Source: a bacterium HR28 (GTDB taxonomy: Bacteria > Chloroflexota > Chloroflexia > Thermomicrobiales > Thermomicrobiaceae). From it: a DNA stretch of 64,000 bases. The notes beneath the pieces were generated by a model. That model made no database searches and had not been told where the DNA came from. It saw only the letters and a program-made list of their open reading frames with translations. Location of the stretch: NCBI GenBank assembly GCA_002898255.1, contig BEIE01000001.1, positions 186,001 through 250,000 on the forward strand, in the 5' to 3' direction. Below are positions 46,877 to 55,386 of the stretch, in pieces (the stretch's first letter is position 1; every line of letters starts with the position of its first letter). The translations under genes were made by a program, and so were the position numbers.

Positions 46877-47352
46877 GGAGAACATGCACCCAATCTACCG
46901 AGAAGACCTCCTGCAGGTGCCATACAACAGGCCGCGTCTCTGTGCCACATGAGGCGCGAGACACCGAGCGCCTCTCCGCGACCGAGATGGGTACGACCAG
47001 CCTCTCGTTGAGGAATGCCAATACGATACCCCGTCGCGCTTCCTCAATTTTCTTTGTTGTTCCGCCTCGAGACTCGGAACCGTAGTGTCGCTCGGCAGAT
47101 CCAGCCGCTGTCCTCCCCTGCACAGATCGGCCGTCGGTATGGTGGCCGTACCTCGGGAGTCTGCGCTCTAAACGCCCCCTACTGACAACCGGAAACCCTC
47201 AGCTGTACAGCGCCGCGTCCTCGACATCATCGCACGGTCTACTCCGACTGCTCGCGCCTGGTTGCACGTTGCAACTCGACCGATTACACTGCCATCGTGC
47301 GATCTCGACGGTTTGATCCATAGCGGAGGCCACTCCGGGAGGGAGGTCGACG
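46877..47352. other. Divergent intergenic region (476 bp)
   Basis: It lies between the LivJ-type promoter and the first YtxH-like gene. It contains the weak plus-strand promoter at 47262-47290. Within its -35 region is the inverted repeat TTGCA-CGT-TGCAA (47262-47274). No coding frame is convincing. Confidence 0.45.
47262..47290 (+). promoter_or_regulatory. Weak putative promoter of the YtxH-like pair
   Basis: TTGCAC (47262-47267), 17 bp and TACACT (47285-47290). The match is partial. The -35 overlaps an inverted repeat that could bind a regulator. Confidence 0.3.
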
Positions 47353-47646
47353 ATGCGACGAGGAACATTGCGCAGCTTCGTCGGTGGCCTCGCGCTCGGC
47401 ACTGTGCTCGGCGCGTTGGCGGTCTGGCTGAGTGTCCCGAAGCGCCAGGAGTTGCTGCCAGCTTGGCGAGAACGCACCAACGAGTTTGTTCAGCGGGCAC
47501 GCGCGCAAGGCGAGCAGGTTGCTGCCGCACTCCGGACACAGGTCGGGGCCGTTCGCCAGATGCTTGCAACGCGGAAGGAAGAGCAACCAGAGGCGAAGCT
47601 CGAAGAGCCTGCACCGACAAGCGTGATGGCGCAGTCTGAGGGCTGA
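47353..47646 (+). CDS. YtxH-like small membrane-anchored protein (97 aa)
   Basis: A small protein with a glycine-rich N-terminal membrane helix (FVGGLALGTVLGALAVWLS) followed by a charged helical region (RERTNEFVQRARAQGEQVAA) and an acidic tail. The layout is like YtxH/Gas-vesicle-GvpP-type stress proteins, whose function is poorly known. ATG follows GGGAGGGAGG. The next small gene has the same layout and starts 6 bp later. Confidence 0.7.
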   Translation: MRRGTLRSFVGGLALGTVLGALAVWLSVPKRQELLPAWRERTNEFVQRARAQGEQVAAALRTQVGAVRQMLATRKEEQPEAKLEEPAPTSVMAQSEG

Positions 47647-47652
47647 GCACCC

Positions 47653-47829
47653 ATGTTGGGACGTCTGCGAACTGCTGCCAAGTTTTTCACGTGGGGCCTG
47701 TTGCTTGGGCTGTTGTTTGCGCCAGCGAGCGGTCAGGAGCTCCGTCGCCGAATGGTCCGCTGGGTCATGGGCCGGATCGAGGCACGCGCGGCACAACTCA
47801 GAGAGCGGCTCAGCGGAACCATGAGCTGA
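47653..47829 (+). CDS. YtxH-like very small membrane protein (58 aa)
   Basis: A 58-residue frame with N-terminal helix FFTWGLLLGLLFAPASGQEL followed by RRRMVRWVMGRIEARAAQLR. GLLLGLLFAPASGQELRRR is the YtxH signature (membrane helix, then APxSGxExR). It lies right after a sister gene and before a strong terminator, which supports its reality. Confidence 0.72.
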   Translation: MLGRLRTAAKFFTWGLLLGLLFAPASGQELRRRMVRWVMGRIEARAAQLRERLSGTMS

Positions 47830-47885
47830 CAAGCGACTCGCGCCCTGGCGCGCAGCCGAGAGGTCATCGTTAAGCCCCGGCCCCA

Positions 47886-47925
47886 GAGGGTGCAGCGCGA
47901 GAATCTGCGCTGCACCCTTCGTCTT
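47886..47925 (+). terminator. Intrinsic terminator of the YtxH-like pair
   Basis: A perfect 12-bp inverted repeat, AGGGTGCAGCGC (47887-47898) and GCGCTGCACCCT (47907-47918), with an 8-nt loop, followed by the T-rich TCGTCTTCT. It starts 57 bp after the stop of the 58-aa gene. This is the clearest terminator in the window. Confidence 0.75.
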
Positions 47926-48553
47926 CTCCAGTCCAGCGACCACCGTCGTCTCACAACGTTCACTGTACCGAAGCGGCTCCGCAGAGGGCAGAAGAGCAAG
48001 AATATCTGAGGTACTACCGCAATGGCAGGAATGTGCCCGTTCGGATCCAGATCACAGCTTCATCGCACAAAAGACGAAGCGCTCCTTCTCTGTGCACTGC
48101 TCGCCAATCGCTTCAGTCTGGCCTGTTTTTGGTCTGTAAGCTGCGGAACGTGATAAATACCGGCCTACCTCGGCAAGAAACTACCTCTCCGTGTGCGCGA
48201 CGCATGGCGAACACGCCTGATGAACCGCAAAGCTCCGTGTGAGCTGACGACACGCTGCTCATGCGCCACTCCGGGCAGCCACGCCAGCGCACCGTTCCGG
48301 CACATGGCTGTCCGAAGATGTGCTGAGACGCAACCAACCTCAATCGTCCTCACTGGGCCGACAGACTCTGAACCGAGCGAACCGCTCTGACCTATACCTT
48401 GGGGCAGTCGAGGAAGCCCAGCCGCCGCCGAGTCAATCCATCCCCGAAGGGACGGTTTCCCCTAGAACACAACACCCTTGCCCGCAGAGACGAGGCGGAC
48501 CAGGACAGGCACCGTCCAGACAGTGCTCGCATGGACTCGATCGTCACCAGGTC
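47926..48553. other. Intergenic region (628 bp) ahead of the iclR promoter
   Basis: I see no gene, RNA or repeat that I can support. Several short frames exist on both strands, but none has a good ribosome site. Confidence 0.5.
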
Positions 48554-48582
48554 TTGACAGCGCCCGACACTGCTTCTAGGAT
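48554..48582 (+). promoter_or_regulatory. Strong sigma-70-type promoter of the iclR-led operon
   Basis: A consensus -35 TTGACA (48554-48559), a 17-bp spacer and -10 TAGGAT (48577-48582). RNA should start near 48589, about 50 nt before the iclR ATG. Confidence 0.7.
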
Positions 48583-48609
48583 GGAGATGGTTCGGTGATA
48601 AGAACAGCT

Positions 48610-48623
48610 TTCGATATATCGAA
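48610..48623. promoter_or_regulatory. Perfect 14-bp palindrome, candidate IclR operator
   Basis: TTCGATATATCGAA lies between the predicted RNA start and the ribosome site of the iclR gene. IclR-family dimers bind palindromes of about this size near their own promoters. The location just inside the transcript would suit repression by a roadblock. A/T-rich in a GC-rich region. Confidence 0.55.
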
Positions 48624-48638
48624 TGGACAGGAGTTGGA

Positions 48639-49463
48639 ATGCGTGGTCAGTCACCGGCAGTCTGGCGAGCGGTCGCAAGTCTGAACGCGCTCGCCCGCGC
48701 GAGCGATGGCATGACATTGAGCGAGCTCGCACGCGCCATCGGTGAGCCGAAGAGCACGCTCCACGCGGTTCTGACAACGCTCGTTGAGGCCGGTCTCCTT
48801 GTGCGCGAGGAGACGACCAAGCGATACCGACTCGGTCCACATGTCTTGGTGCTTGCCGGCGCTTACGCGCGACAAAGCGACCTCCTCCGCGCCTTTACGG
48901 ACGTGGCACGTCCGCTTGCCCGTGAACTGGGCGAGACGATCCAGCTGGCTGTCCTGCAAGGACGCGAAGTGCTCTACATCGGCAAACAGGAAGGGACACA
49001 GTGGGTACGCCTCGCCTCCGAGGTCGGGACACGCCTGCCTGCACACGCCACCTCGCTTGGGAAGTGCTTGCTCGCCTGGCTGCCGGAAGAGGAACTCGAG
49101 CGCCTGCTCAGTGAGGGGCCGTTAGTCGCGTTGACACCGCGGACGATCACCGACCCGGCGGCGCTGCGGGCTGAGTTGGCACGCGTGCGCGAGCAAGGCT
49201 ACGCCGTGGACCGCGGCGAGACATTGCCCGACGTCTGGTGTTTTGGCGCGCCAGTCCGTGACGCGAGCGGGGCAGTGATCGCCGCACTCAGCATCTCCGT
49301 GCCGGTGACGCGGATCACGTCGCAACGCAGTGAAGAACTCATCGCTGCTGCCCAGCACGCGGCCGAGCAACTCTCGCGGCGATTGGGTCACGGTGAGGTC
49401 GACGGAGTGAGTGGCGATCGAACGGTGGAACGGTTTGAGATGAGGAGGAGGGTAGGACCATGA
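48639..49463 (+). CDS. IclR-family transcriptional regulator
   Basis: A 274-residue regulator with an N-terminal winged helix-turn-helix (MTLSELARAIGEPKSTLHAV, about 25-44). The C-terminal effector domain is GAF-like (REVLYIGKQEG, LPAHATSLGKCLLAWLPEEE, YAVDRGETLPDVWCFGAPV, AALSISVPVTRI). The effector is probably a sugar or acid of the downstream pathway. It is the first gene of the operon; its stop overlaps the start of the binding-protein gene (ATGA). Autoregulation through the palindrome at 48610 is inferred. Confidence 0.93.
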   Translation: MRGQSPAVWRAVASLNALARASDGMTLSELARAIGEPKSTLHAVLTTLVEAGLLVREETTKRYRLGPHVLVLAGAYARQSDLLRAFTDVARPLARELGETIQLAVLQGREVLYIGKQEGTQWVRLASEVGTRLPAHATSLGKCLLAWLPEEELERLLSEGPLVALTPRTITDPAALRAELARVREQGYAVDRGETLPDVWCFGAPVRDASGAVIAALSISVPVTRITSQRSEELIAAAQHAAEQLSRRLGHGEVDGVSGDRTVERFEMRRRVGP

Positions 49464-50992
49464 CACGCGCCCTGTCTCGTCGGCAATTCCTGGGGACCAC
49501 AATCGCAGCTGGGAGTGCGCTACTGGCCGCGTGTCGCCGGGAGGAAGCGACACCGACAGCAGCACCGGCAGCCAGGACACCAGCGGCTGGGATGCAGTTC
49601 GAAGGGGTCGAGGTCAATGTGATCACCTTCACCGGACCACAGATCGCCGAGCCGCTGCAGCGACGAGCTCCGGAGTTTCAGAAACTGACCGGCGCCAAGA
49701 TCAACGTCATCACGGTTCCCTTCGCCGACCTCTACCAGAAGATCCTCACGGACTTTACCACCGGCACGAACAGCTACCATGTCATCGTTTTCGCCCCCCA
49801 GTGGATGGCGGACTACGTCGAGCCTGGGTATCTGGAAGACCTCACACCACGCATCGAGGCTGACCCTGCGCTCCAGTGGGAGGATATCGCGCCCTTCTTC
49901 CGGAATTTCAGTGCGACCTACGGCGGGAAGATCTATACAATCCCGCTCGACGGTGACTTCCAAATGGTGTACTACCGCACAGACCTGCTCGAGGCCGAAG
50001 GACTCAAGCCTCCCGAAACATGGGAGGACTACTTGGCAATCGCACAGCACTTCCATGGGAAGGATCTCAACGGCGATGGCGTTCCCGATTTTGGCTCTGG
50101 GATCGCCAAGCGCCGGGGAGCACAGAGCTACTGGATGTTCTGGTCGATCGCAGCCTCCTTCCTGCAGAGCCAAGGAACACAGCAGGGCGCGTTCTTTGAC
50201 GTCGATACCATGGAGCCCTTGACGAACAACGAGGCGTTCGAACGCGCGCTCGAGATCTACAAGGAGACCGGCAAGTACGGTCCCCCGGACGAGCTCAACT
50301 GGGACGTTGGCGATAGCCGCGCAGCCTTCGTCACCGGACGCTGCGCTCTCACGTTGGACTGGGGTGACATCGGGACGCTGGCGATCGATCCCGAGCAGTC
50401 CAAAGTGAAGGACAAAGTGGGTGCGATTATCCTCCCAGGCACCAAGGAGGTGCTCGACCGCAAGAGCGGGAAACTTGTTGCCTGTGACGCCAACACCTGC
50501 CCGCACGCGATCAACGGCGTGAATCACGCGCCCTATGCAGCGTTTGGTGGTTGGTCTGGTGCGATCAACAAGAACGCCCCTGCCAAAGTCAAGGATGCCG
50601 GATACGCCTTCCTCTCCTACATGAGCCAGCCTGCTCAGGCAAACGTCGACGTAACAATTGGCAAAACCGGATTCAACCCGTACCGGATCTCTCAGTTTGA
50701 GAACATCGACCTCTGGGTGAAAGCAGGAATGAGCAAAGCCGCAGCACGAAACTACCTTGGAGCGATCAAGGACAGTCTCAATAGTCCGAACATGGTGCTG
50801 GATCTGCGCATTCCAGGTGCGCAGCGCTACCAGGGGGTTGTGCTAGACACGGTTCTCTCGCGCTACCTCGCTGGCGAGTTGACGACCAAACAGGCGATGG
50901 AGGAACTGACAAAGGGCTGGAACGAGATTACTGACGAACTAGGCCGCGAGAAGCAGAAGCAAGCCTATCGTTCGAGTCTCAGCATCCGCTGA
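49460..50992 (+). CDS. Family 1 sugar ABC transporter substrate-binding lipoprotein
   Basis: An extracellular solute-binding protein of 510 residues. The signal ALSRRQFLGTTIAAGSALLA has a twin-arginine-like SRRQF motif and a lipobox before Cys25. The mature part resembles the multiple-sugar class (FEGVEVNVITFTGPQIAEPL, DLYQKILTDFTTGTNSYHVI, KIYTIPLDGDFQMVYYRTDL). A Ca-binding-like loop DLNGDGVPDFG is present. In this context the ligand should be a deoxysugar or an oligosaccharide containing it. Overlaps iclR by four bases. Confidence 0.93.
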   Translation: MTRALSRRQFLGTTIAAGSALLAACRREEATPTAAPAARTPAAGMQFEGVEVNVITFTGPQIAEPLQRRAPEFQKLTGAKINVITVPFADLYQKILTDFTTGTNSYHVIVFAPQWMADYVEPGYLEDLTPRIEADPALQWEDIAPFFRNFSATYGGKIYTIPLDGDFQMVYYRTDLLEAEGLKPPETWEDYLAIAQHFHGKDLNGDGVPDFGSGIAKRRGAQSYWMFWSIAASFLQSQGTQQGAFFDVDTMEPLTNNEAFERALEIYKETGKYGPPDELNWDVGDSRAAFVTGRCALTLDWGDIGTLAIDPEQSKVKDKVGAIILPGTKEVLDRKSGKLVACDANTCPHAINGVNHAPYAAFGGWSGAINKNAPAKVKDAGYAFLSYMSQPAQANVDVTIGKTGFNPYRISQFENIDLWVKAGMSKAAARNYLGAIKDSLNSPNMVLDLRIPGAQRYQGVVLDTVLSRYLAGELTTKQAMEELTKGWNEITDELGREKQKQAYRSSLSIR

Positions 50993-51014
50993 TGCGGAAG
51001 GGAAAGCGCGAATC

Positions 51015-52196
51015 GTGCGTGGTATCCCACCGGTGACGACGCCGCAGCGGCGCGGGGATGCGGTGGCGGCTCCCGTCCGCCGCATCCCCTGGTCTCGAGA
51101 GACACTCGTCAGTTGGGCGGACCGGCAAGCCGGTGCAGTGCTCGTGCTACCGGCTGTCCTGGTTATCCTTGTACTCTCGATCTTCCCACTCCTCTTCTCG
51201 CTCTACCTTTCGCTTTCGCGCTTCCAACCGGTATCGGGTGGATTTCGCATCCATTACGTTGGACTACTAAACTATCGCAAGCTTCTTCTCGGCTCGGAGC
51301 GGGAGCACTTCCTTGGCCGCCTGGGGGAGCTCGGACTCGGCGGCTGGCTCGCCTTCGTGGTCTTGGCAGCCATCGGGCTCGTCCTGCTCTGGCGCTCACT
51401 CCGCGCTAGCCCGCTGAGCATATCCCGCATCGCCGGCCACACCGTTGTCGCAGTTGCGGGGCTACTCGCGCTTTGGCTCGCAGTTCGGACTATCGTCACT
51501 AGCGGTGGCCGACCCGGCACGCTCGTCGTCACGTGGGTCTACGTCTTTGGTGGTGTGGCCCTCCAGTTCCTTGTCGGGCTGCTCCTCGCCTCGCTATGCG
51601 CGCAACAGCTGCCTGGTCGCCGGTTCTTCCGAGTTGTCTTCCTTCTCCCCATGATGATCACACCCGTTGGCGTCGCCTACACGTTCCGGATGCTCACCGA
51701 TACCGGCAAGGGGCCATTCGCACCGATCGCCAACTGGCTGGGCTACGCGAACGTCAGTTGGGTCAACGACCCCTGGGGTGCGCGGATCGCGGTGATGATC
51801 GGCGATCTCTGGCAGTGGACACCCTTCATGTTCATCGTCTTGCTCGCCGCCCTGGAGAGCCAGTCCCCCGAGCCGATCGAGGCTGCGATCGTGGACGGTG
51901 CCAACCGATGGCAGATCTTCTGGCACATCACTCTGCCGCAGATCGGGCCCGTCGCCAGTACTGTCATCCTGATCCGCCTCATCGAGGCCTTCAAGATTTT
52001 CGACATGCCGAACGTTCTTACTGGCGGCGGCCCTGGTACCGCGACAGAATCGCTCACGCTCCATGCCTACGTCCTCTGGCGCTCACTCGACTACGGGACG
52101 TCGGCTGCTGTTGCCTACTCGCTGCTCTTCGTTGTGACCTTCGTTGGTATCGCCTACGTGCGACTTGTGCATCGTCGGCTGACCGAAGCGCTTTAG
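51015..52196 (+). CDS. Sugar ABC transporter permease (MalF-like) with extra hydrophobic insert
   Basis: A binding-protein-dependent permease. The EAA loop that docks to the ATPase is at about residues 289-308 (EAAIVDGANRWQIFWHITLP). At 393 residues it is longer than the usual 290-310. The excess lies between the first and second core helices at about residues 98-168. There two added hydrophobic segments, LAFVVLAAIGLVLLW and TVVAVAGLLALWLAV, are joined by a short polar link. The purpose of this hairpin is unknown. GTG start 22 bp after the binding-protein gene; no ATPase gene is in the operon. Confidence 0.92.
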   Translation: MRGIPPVTTPQRRGDAVAAPVRRIPWSRETLVSWADRQAGAVLVLPAVLVILVLSIFPLLFSLYLSLSRFQPVSGGFRIHYVGLLNYRKLLLGSEREHFLGRLGELGLGGWLAFVVLAAIGLVLLWRSLRASPLSISRIAGHTVVAVAGLLALWLAVRTIVTSGGRPGTLVVTWVYVFGGVALQFLVGLLLASLCAQQLPGRRFFRVVFLLPMMITPVGVAYTFRMLTDTGKGPFAPIANWLGYANVSWVNDPWGARIAVMIGDLWQWTPFMFIVLLAALESQSPEPIEAAIVDGANRWQIFWHITLPQIGPVASTVILIRLIEAFKIFDMPNVLTGGGPGTATESLTLHAYVLWRSLDYGTSAAVAYSLLFVVTFVGIAYVRLVHRRLTEAL

Positions 52197-52205
52197 GGGG
52201 TTCGC

Positions 52206-53231
52206 ATGGCACTCCGTTGGCGCACCAGCCCGACAAGTCCTAGCCCGCTCGGAGCGATCATCTCGTACCTCATTTTGGGCTTCTGGACGTTCGTCGTCCT
52301 CTTCCCGCTGTACTGGCTGGTGATCACCGCATTCAAGCTCCCGGTGCACGTGAACGAAGGGCCGACCTACATCCCATTTGTGGACTTTCAGCCATCTCTC
52401 CATGCCTGGCGATACATCCTCGTTGACCTTGGGAATGACACGTTGCGTCCTTATCTCAACACGGTTGTCGTCGGTGTCACGAGCTCCATCCTCACTCTCA
52501 TGTTCGGGGCAGCAGCGACGTACGGGCTGAGTCGATTCACCTACCGTGTCCGACTGGCGACTGCGCTCGTCTTTCTTGGCTTTGCTGTCCTTGCTGCTGT
52601 CGGCATCCAGCTGGGCCTGCCGTGGCAGCTCGCCGTAGCCGGTGGACTCGGTGCCTTTGCGCTCGCCCGCGCGGCAGCACTGCGCCGTGTTGGTGGTCCA
52701 CGACTCGGCAACGCCGACATCGCCTTCTGGATGATCTCCCAACGCATGCTGCCACCGGTCGCGATCGTCATCCCGATCTATATCCTCTTCCAACGCCTTG
52801 GGATGCTCGACACCCGAACTGCCTTGGTCGTCGCTTATGTCGCGGCGAACCTGCCGATCGCGGTGTGGCTTCTCCGTGACTACTTTCGGACAATCCCGCT
52901 CGAACTCGAGGAAAGCGCTGCCATTGATGGGGCCAACCGTTACCAGATCCTGTGGCGTATCGTCCTGCCGCTTTCGCTGCCGGGGCTGGTCGCCACCTTC
53001 TTGTTCATCTTCGTTCTGGCCTGGAATGAATACCTCTTAGCGCTCTTCCTCAGCAGCGCGAAGGCTCAGACGATGCCTCTCCTCGTCGCAGCCCAGAACG
53101 CAACCCGCGGCCCCCAGTGGTGGTACATGTCCGTCCTGATCCTCCTTATGATTGGGCCGGTGATCGCGCTCGCCATCGTGCTCGAGCGGTACATCGCGCG
53201 TGGGCTCTTGCTCGGCGCGGTGCGTGGTTGA
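52206..53231 (+). CDS. Sugar ABC transporter permease (MalG-like) with extra hydrophobic insert
   Basis: The second permease of the transporter (341 aa; 270-290 is usual). The EAA loop is at about 236-256 ([20 protein letters not shown]). The extra part lies at about 117-168, between the second core helix and the usual [20 protein letters not shown]. It contains [18 protein letters not shown] and [16 protein letters not shown], again two added hydrophobic segments. The insert differs in position and sequence from that in the partner permease. ATG with GGGGG upstream, 9 bp after it. Confidence 0.92.
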   Translation: MALRWRTSPTSPSPLGAIISYLILGFWTFVVLFPLYWLVITAFKLPVHVNEGPTYIPFVDFQPSLHAWRYILVDLGNDTLRPYLNTVVVGVTSSILTLMFGAAATYGLSRFTYRVRLATALVFLGFAVLAAVGIQLGLPWQLAVAGGLGAFALARAAALRRVGGPRLGNADIAFWMISQRMLPPVAIVIPIYILFQRLGMLDTRTALVVAYVAANLPIAVWLLRDYFRTIPLELEESAAIDGANRYQILWRIVLPLSLPGLVATFLFIFVLAWNEYLLALFLSSAKAQTMPLLVAAQNATRGPQWWYMSVLILLMIGPVIALAIVLERYIARGLLLGAVRG

Positions 53232-53248
53232 GAGAGGAGTAACGGCCG

Positions 53249-54001
53249 ATGGAACTCCATGACCGTATCGCCGTTGTCACCGGCGCCGGATCAGGGATTG
53301 GCCGGGCAATCGCCCATCGCTTTGCAGAAGCGGGCGCGACCGTCATCGCCGCTGACCTGGATCCTCAGGCCGCCGAGGCAACTGCCCTACTCGCGCCCGA
53401 CCGCATTGTCCCCCACCAAGTGGACGTGCGTGATGAGACAAGCGTCCGTGCCCTCATGGACAGTGTCCTCGCCCGTTTCGGCCGCATCGACATCTTGGTG
53501 AATAACGCTGGCATCGGCACGACGAAGGACGTCGTTGAGACCGAGCTGGAAGAATGGGAACAAGTCTTCGCAGTTAACGTGCGCGGGGTTTTCCTGTGCT
53601 GCAAGTATGCGCTGCCGAGCATGCTGGCCCGTCGCTCTGGCGTCATCATCAACATTGGCTCGGTAGCTGGCCTCATCGGTATCCCGAAGCGTGCGGCCTA
53701 CTGTGCGAGCAAGGGCGCGGTCGTCACGCTCACCAAGCAGATCGCGATCGCCTACGTGAAGAACGGCATTCGTTGCAACTGCATCTGCCCAGGGACGGTC
53801 GACACCCCGTGGGTCGAGCGACTGGTCGCTCGCGAGCCGGATCCCGTGGCCGCCCGACGTGCGCTCGAAGCCCGGCAACCCATGGGGAGGCTGGTTCGAC
53901 CGGAAGAAGTGGCTGCCGCCGCGCTCTACCTCGCCTCCGACGAGGCAGCAGCTGTCACCGGCAGCATCCTGGTCGTTGACGGCGGCTGGTTGGCGCAGTA
54001 A
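53249..54001 (+). CDS. Short-chain dehydrogenase/reductase, sugar-acid oxidising
   Basis: An NAD(P)-dependent SDR of 250 residues. Cofactor loop [14 protein letters not shown] motif (ILVNNAGIG), catalytic Ser in [11 protein letters not shown] and YxxxK in YCASKGAVV, and C-terminal VDGGW are all present. Among SDRs in L-fucose clusters this position usually belongs to 2-keto-3-deoxy-L-fuconate dehydrogenase (as described in Burkholderia multivorans). L-Rhamnose pathway enzymes of the same fold are an alternative. It follows the permease by 17 bp. Confidence 0.9.
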   Translation: MELHDRIAVVTGAGSGIGRAIAHRFAEAGATVIAADLDPQAAEATALLAPDRIVPHQVDVRDETSVRALMDSVLARFGRIDILVNNAGIGTTKDVVETELEEWEQVFAVNVRGVFLCCKYALPSMLARRSGVIINIGSVAGLIGIPKRAAYCASKGAVVTLTKQIAIAYVKNGIRCNCICPGTVDTPWVERLVAREPDPVAARRALEARQPMGRLVRPEEVAAAALYLASDEAAAVTGSILVVDGGWLAQ

Positions 54002-54015
54002 GGGAGTCGTACGCC

Positions 54016-54396
54016 ATGAAGTGCTACGGCCTCACACTCTGTCTCCGCGACGACCCAGACGCGATCGCCGCCTACATTCAGTACCACCAGGCAGTCTGGC
54101 CTCAGGTCTGCGCTCGCATCCGCGAGGTGGGCATCCATACCATGCGCATCTTTCTGCGCGGCCGGCGCCTCTTCATGTATATCGAGACAGACGACACCTT
54201 CGACTTGGCACGCGATTTCCCACGTGTCAACGAGGATCCCATCTCCGCTGAGTGGAACCGCTTGATGGCAACACTCCAGGAACGCGCCCCGGAAGCGAAC
54301 CCGGATGAATGGTGGGCACCGATGGAACTGGTCTTCGACCTCGACTGGCCACAGCACCGCTACGGCCCGGGCACAGCGCAGGAGGTCCCTGTATGA
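54016..54396 (+). CDS. L-fucose/L-rhamnose mutarotase (RhaM/FucM family)
   Basis: A 126-residue ferredoxin-like fold enzyme of the RhaM (DUF718) family that interconverts sugar anomers. Family features are YIQYHQAVWPQV (catalytic His region), HTMRIFLRGRRLFMYIETDD and WWAPMELVFDL near the C-terminus. In deoxysugar operons it supplies the anomer used by the aldose dehydrogenase. Its stop overlaps the next gene (ATGA). Confidence 0.9.
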   Translation: MKCYGLTLCLRDDPDAIAAYIQYHQAVWPQVCARIREVGIHTMRIFLRGRRLFMYIETDDTFDLARDFPRVNEDPISAEWNRLMATLQERAPEANPDEWWAPMELVFDLDWPQHRYGPGTAQEVPV

Positions 54397-55370
54397 GTAC
54401 GTCACTACCCCGCCGTATCCTTGGGCGCACCGGGCTCGAGGTTAGCATCGTCTGCGCCGGATGTGCGCCACTCGGCGATATGCCGGAGACCTTCGGGTAC
54501 TCCGTCCCCGAAGAGCAGGCGCTGGCCACTCTCCGTGCGATCTTCCGCAGCCCGATTACCTTCTTGGACACCGCTGCAGCGTATGGCGACGGGGAGAGCG
54601 AGCGCCGGATCGGCCTCGTCCTGCGCGAACTCGGTGGACTTCCACCCGGCTACGTCCTCGCCACCAAGGCCGATCGGGATCTTGCGACCGGTCGTTTTGA
54701 CGCGTGGCAAGTCCGTCGGTCAGTCGAGCGCAGCCTAAAGCTGCTTGGCCTACAAAAGCTACAGCTCGTCTACTTTCACGATCCAGAGCACGCTGGTCTC
54801 ACCGTCTCAGAAGCACTGGCACCCGAGGGGCCAGTTCGGATGCTGCTCGCCTTGCGCGATGCCGGCCTGATCGAGCACGTTGGCGTCGCCGCCGGCCCGA
54901 TCGACATGCTCCTCGCCTATATCGAGACCGGCCTCTTCGAGGTCGTGATTACGCACAACCGGTACACACTCCTGAACCGTACTGCAGAACCGCTGATCCA
55001 GCGGGCAAACGAGCTCGGCGTAGCGGTGGTGAATGCAGCCCCCTACGGAAGCGGCCTCCTGGCCAAGGGACCAGCCGCTTACCCGCGCTACGCCTATCGA
55101 CAGGCGCATCCAGAGGAACTCGAGCGTGCACGGCAACTGGAAGAAATCTGCGCTCGTCACGGCGTGCCGTTAGCTGCCGCGGCCCTGCAGTTCTCTTTGC
55201 GCGACCCGCGGATCACTGCCACCATCGTCGGCATGAGCCGGCCTGAGCGGGTCGAAGAAACGCTGCGACTCGCGACTTGGCCCATCCCGGACAGCCTCTG
55301 GGAGGAACTTGCCACCGTCCCGCCACTTCCCTACGATCCACAGACTGGGCAGCTGGTCAGCACAACCTGA
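54393..55370 (+). CDS. Aldo-keto reductase, probable L-fucose (D-threo-aldose) 1-dehydrogenase
   Basis: An AKR barrel of 325 residues. The catalytic tetrad is visible as FLDTAAAYGDGESE (Asp, Tyr), ATKADRD (Lys) and YFHDPEH (His). The C-terminal cofactor part is ATIVGMSRPERVEETL. It resembles the AKR-type L-fucose dehydrogenases of pseudomonads, which oxidise the sugar C1 to a lactone with NAD(P). ATG 54393 overlaps the mutarotase stop. Oxidation of L-galactose or D-arabinose is also possible for this class. Confidence 0.88.
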   Translation: MSTSLPRRILGRTGLEVSIVCAGCAPLGDMPETFGYSVPEEQALATLRAIFRSPITFLDTAAAYGDGESERRIGLVLRELGGLPPGYVLATKADRDLATGRFDAWQVRRSVERSLKLLGLQKLQLVYFHDPEHAGLTVSEALAPEGPVRMLLALRDAGLIEHVGVAAGPIDMLLAYIETGLFEVVITHNRYTLLNRTAEPLIQRANELGVAVVNAAPYGSGLLAKGPAAYPRYAYRQAHPEELERARQLEEICARHGVPLAAAALQFSLRDPRITATIVGMSRPERVEETLRLATWPIPDSLWEELATVPPLPYDPQTGQLVSTT

Positions 55371-55386
55371 AAGAGAGGCGGGCAAG

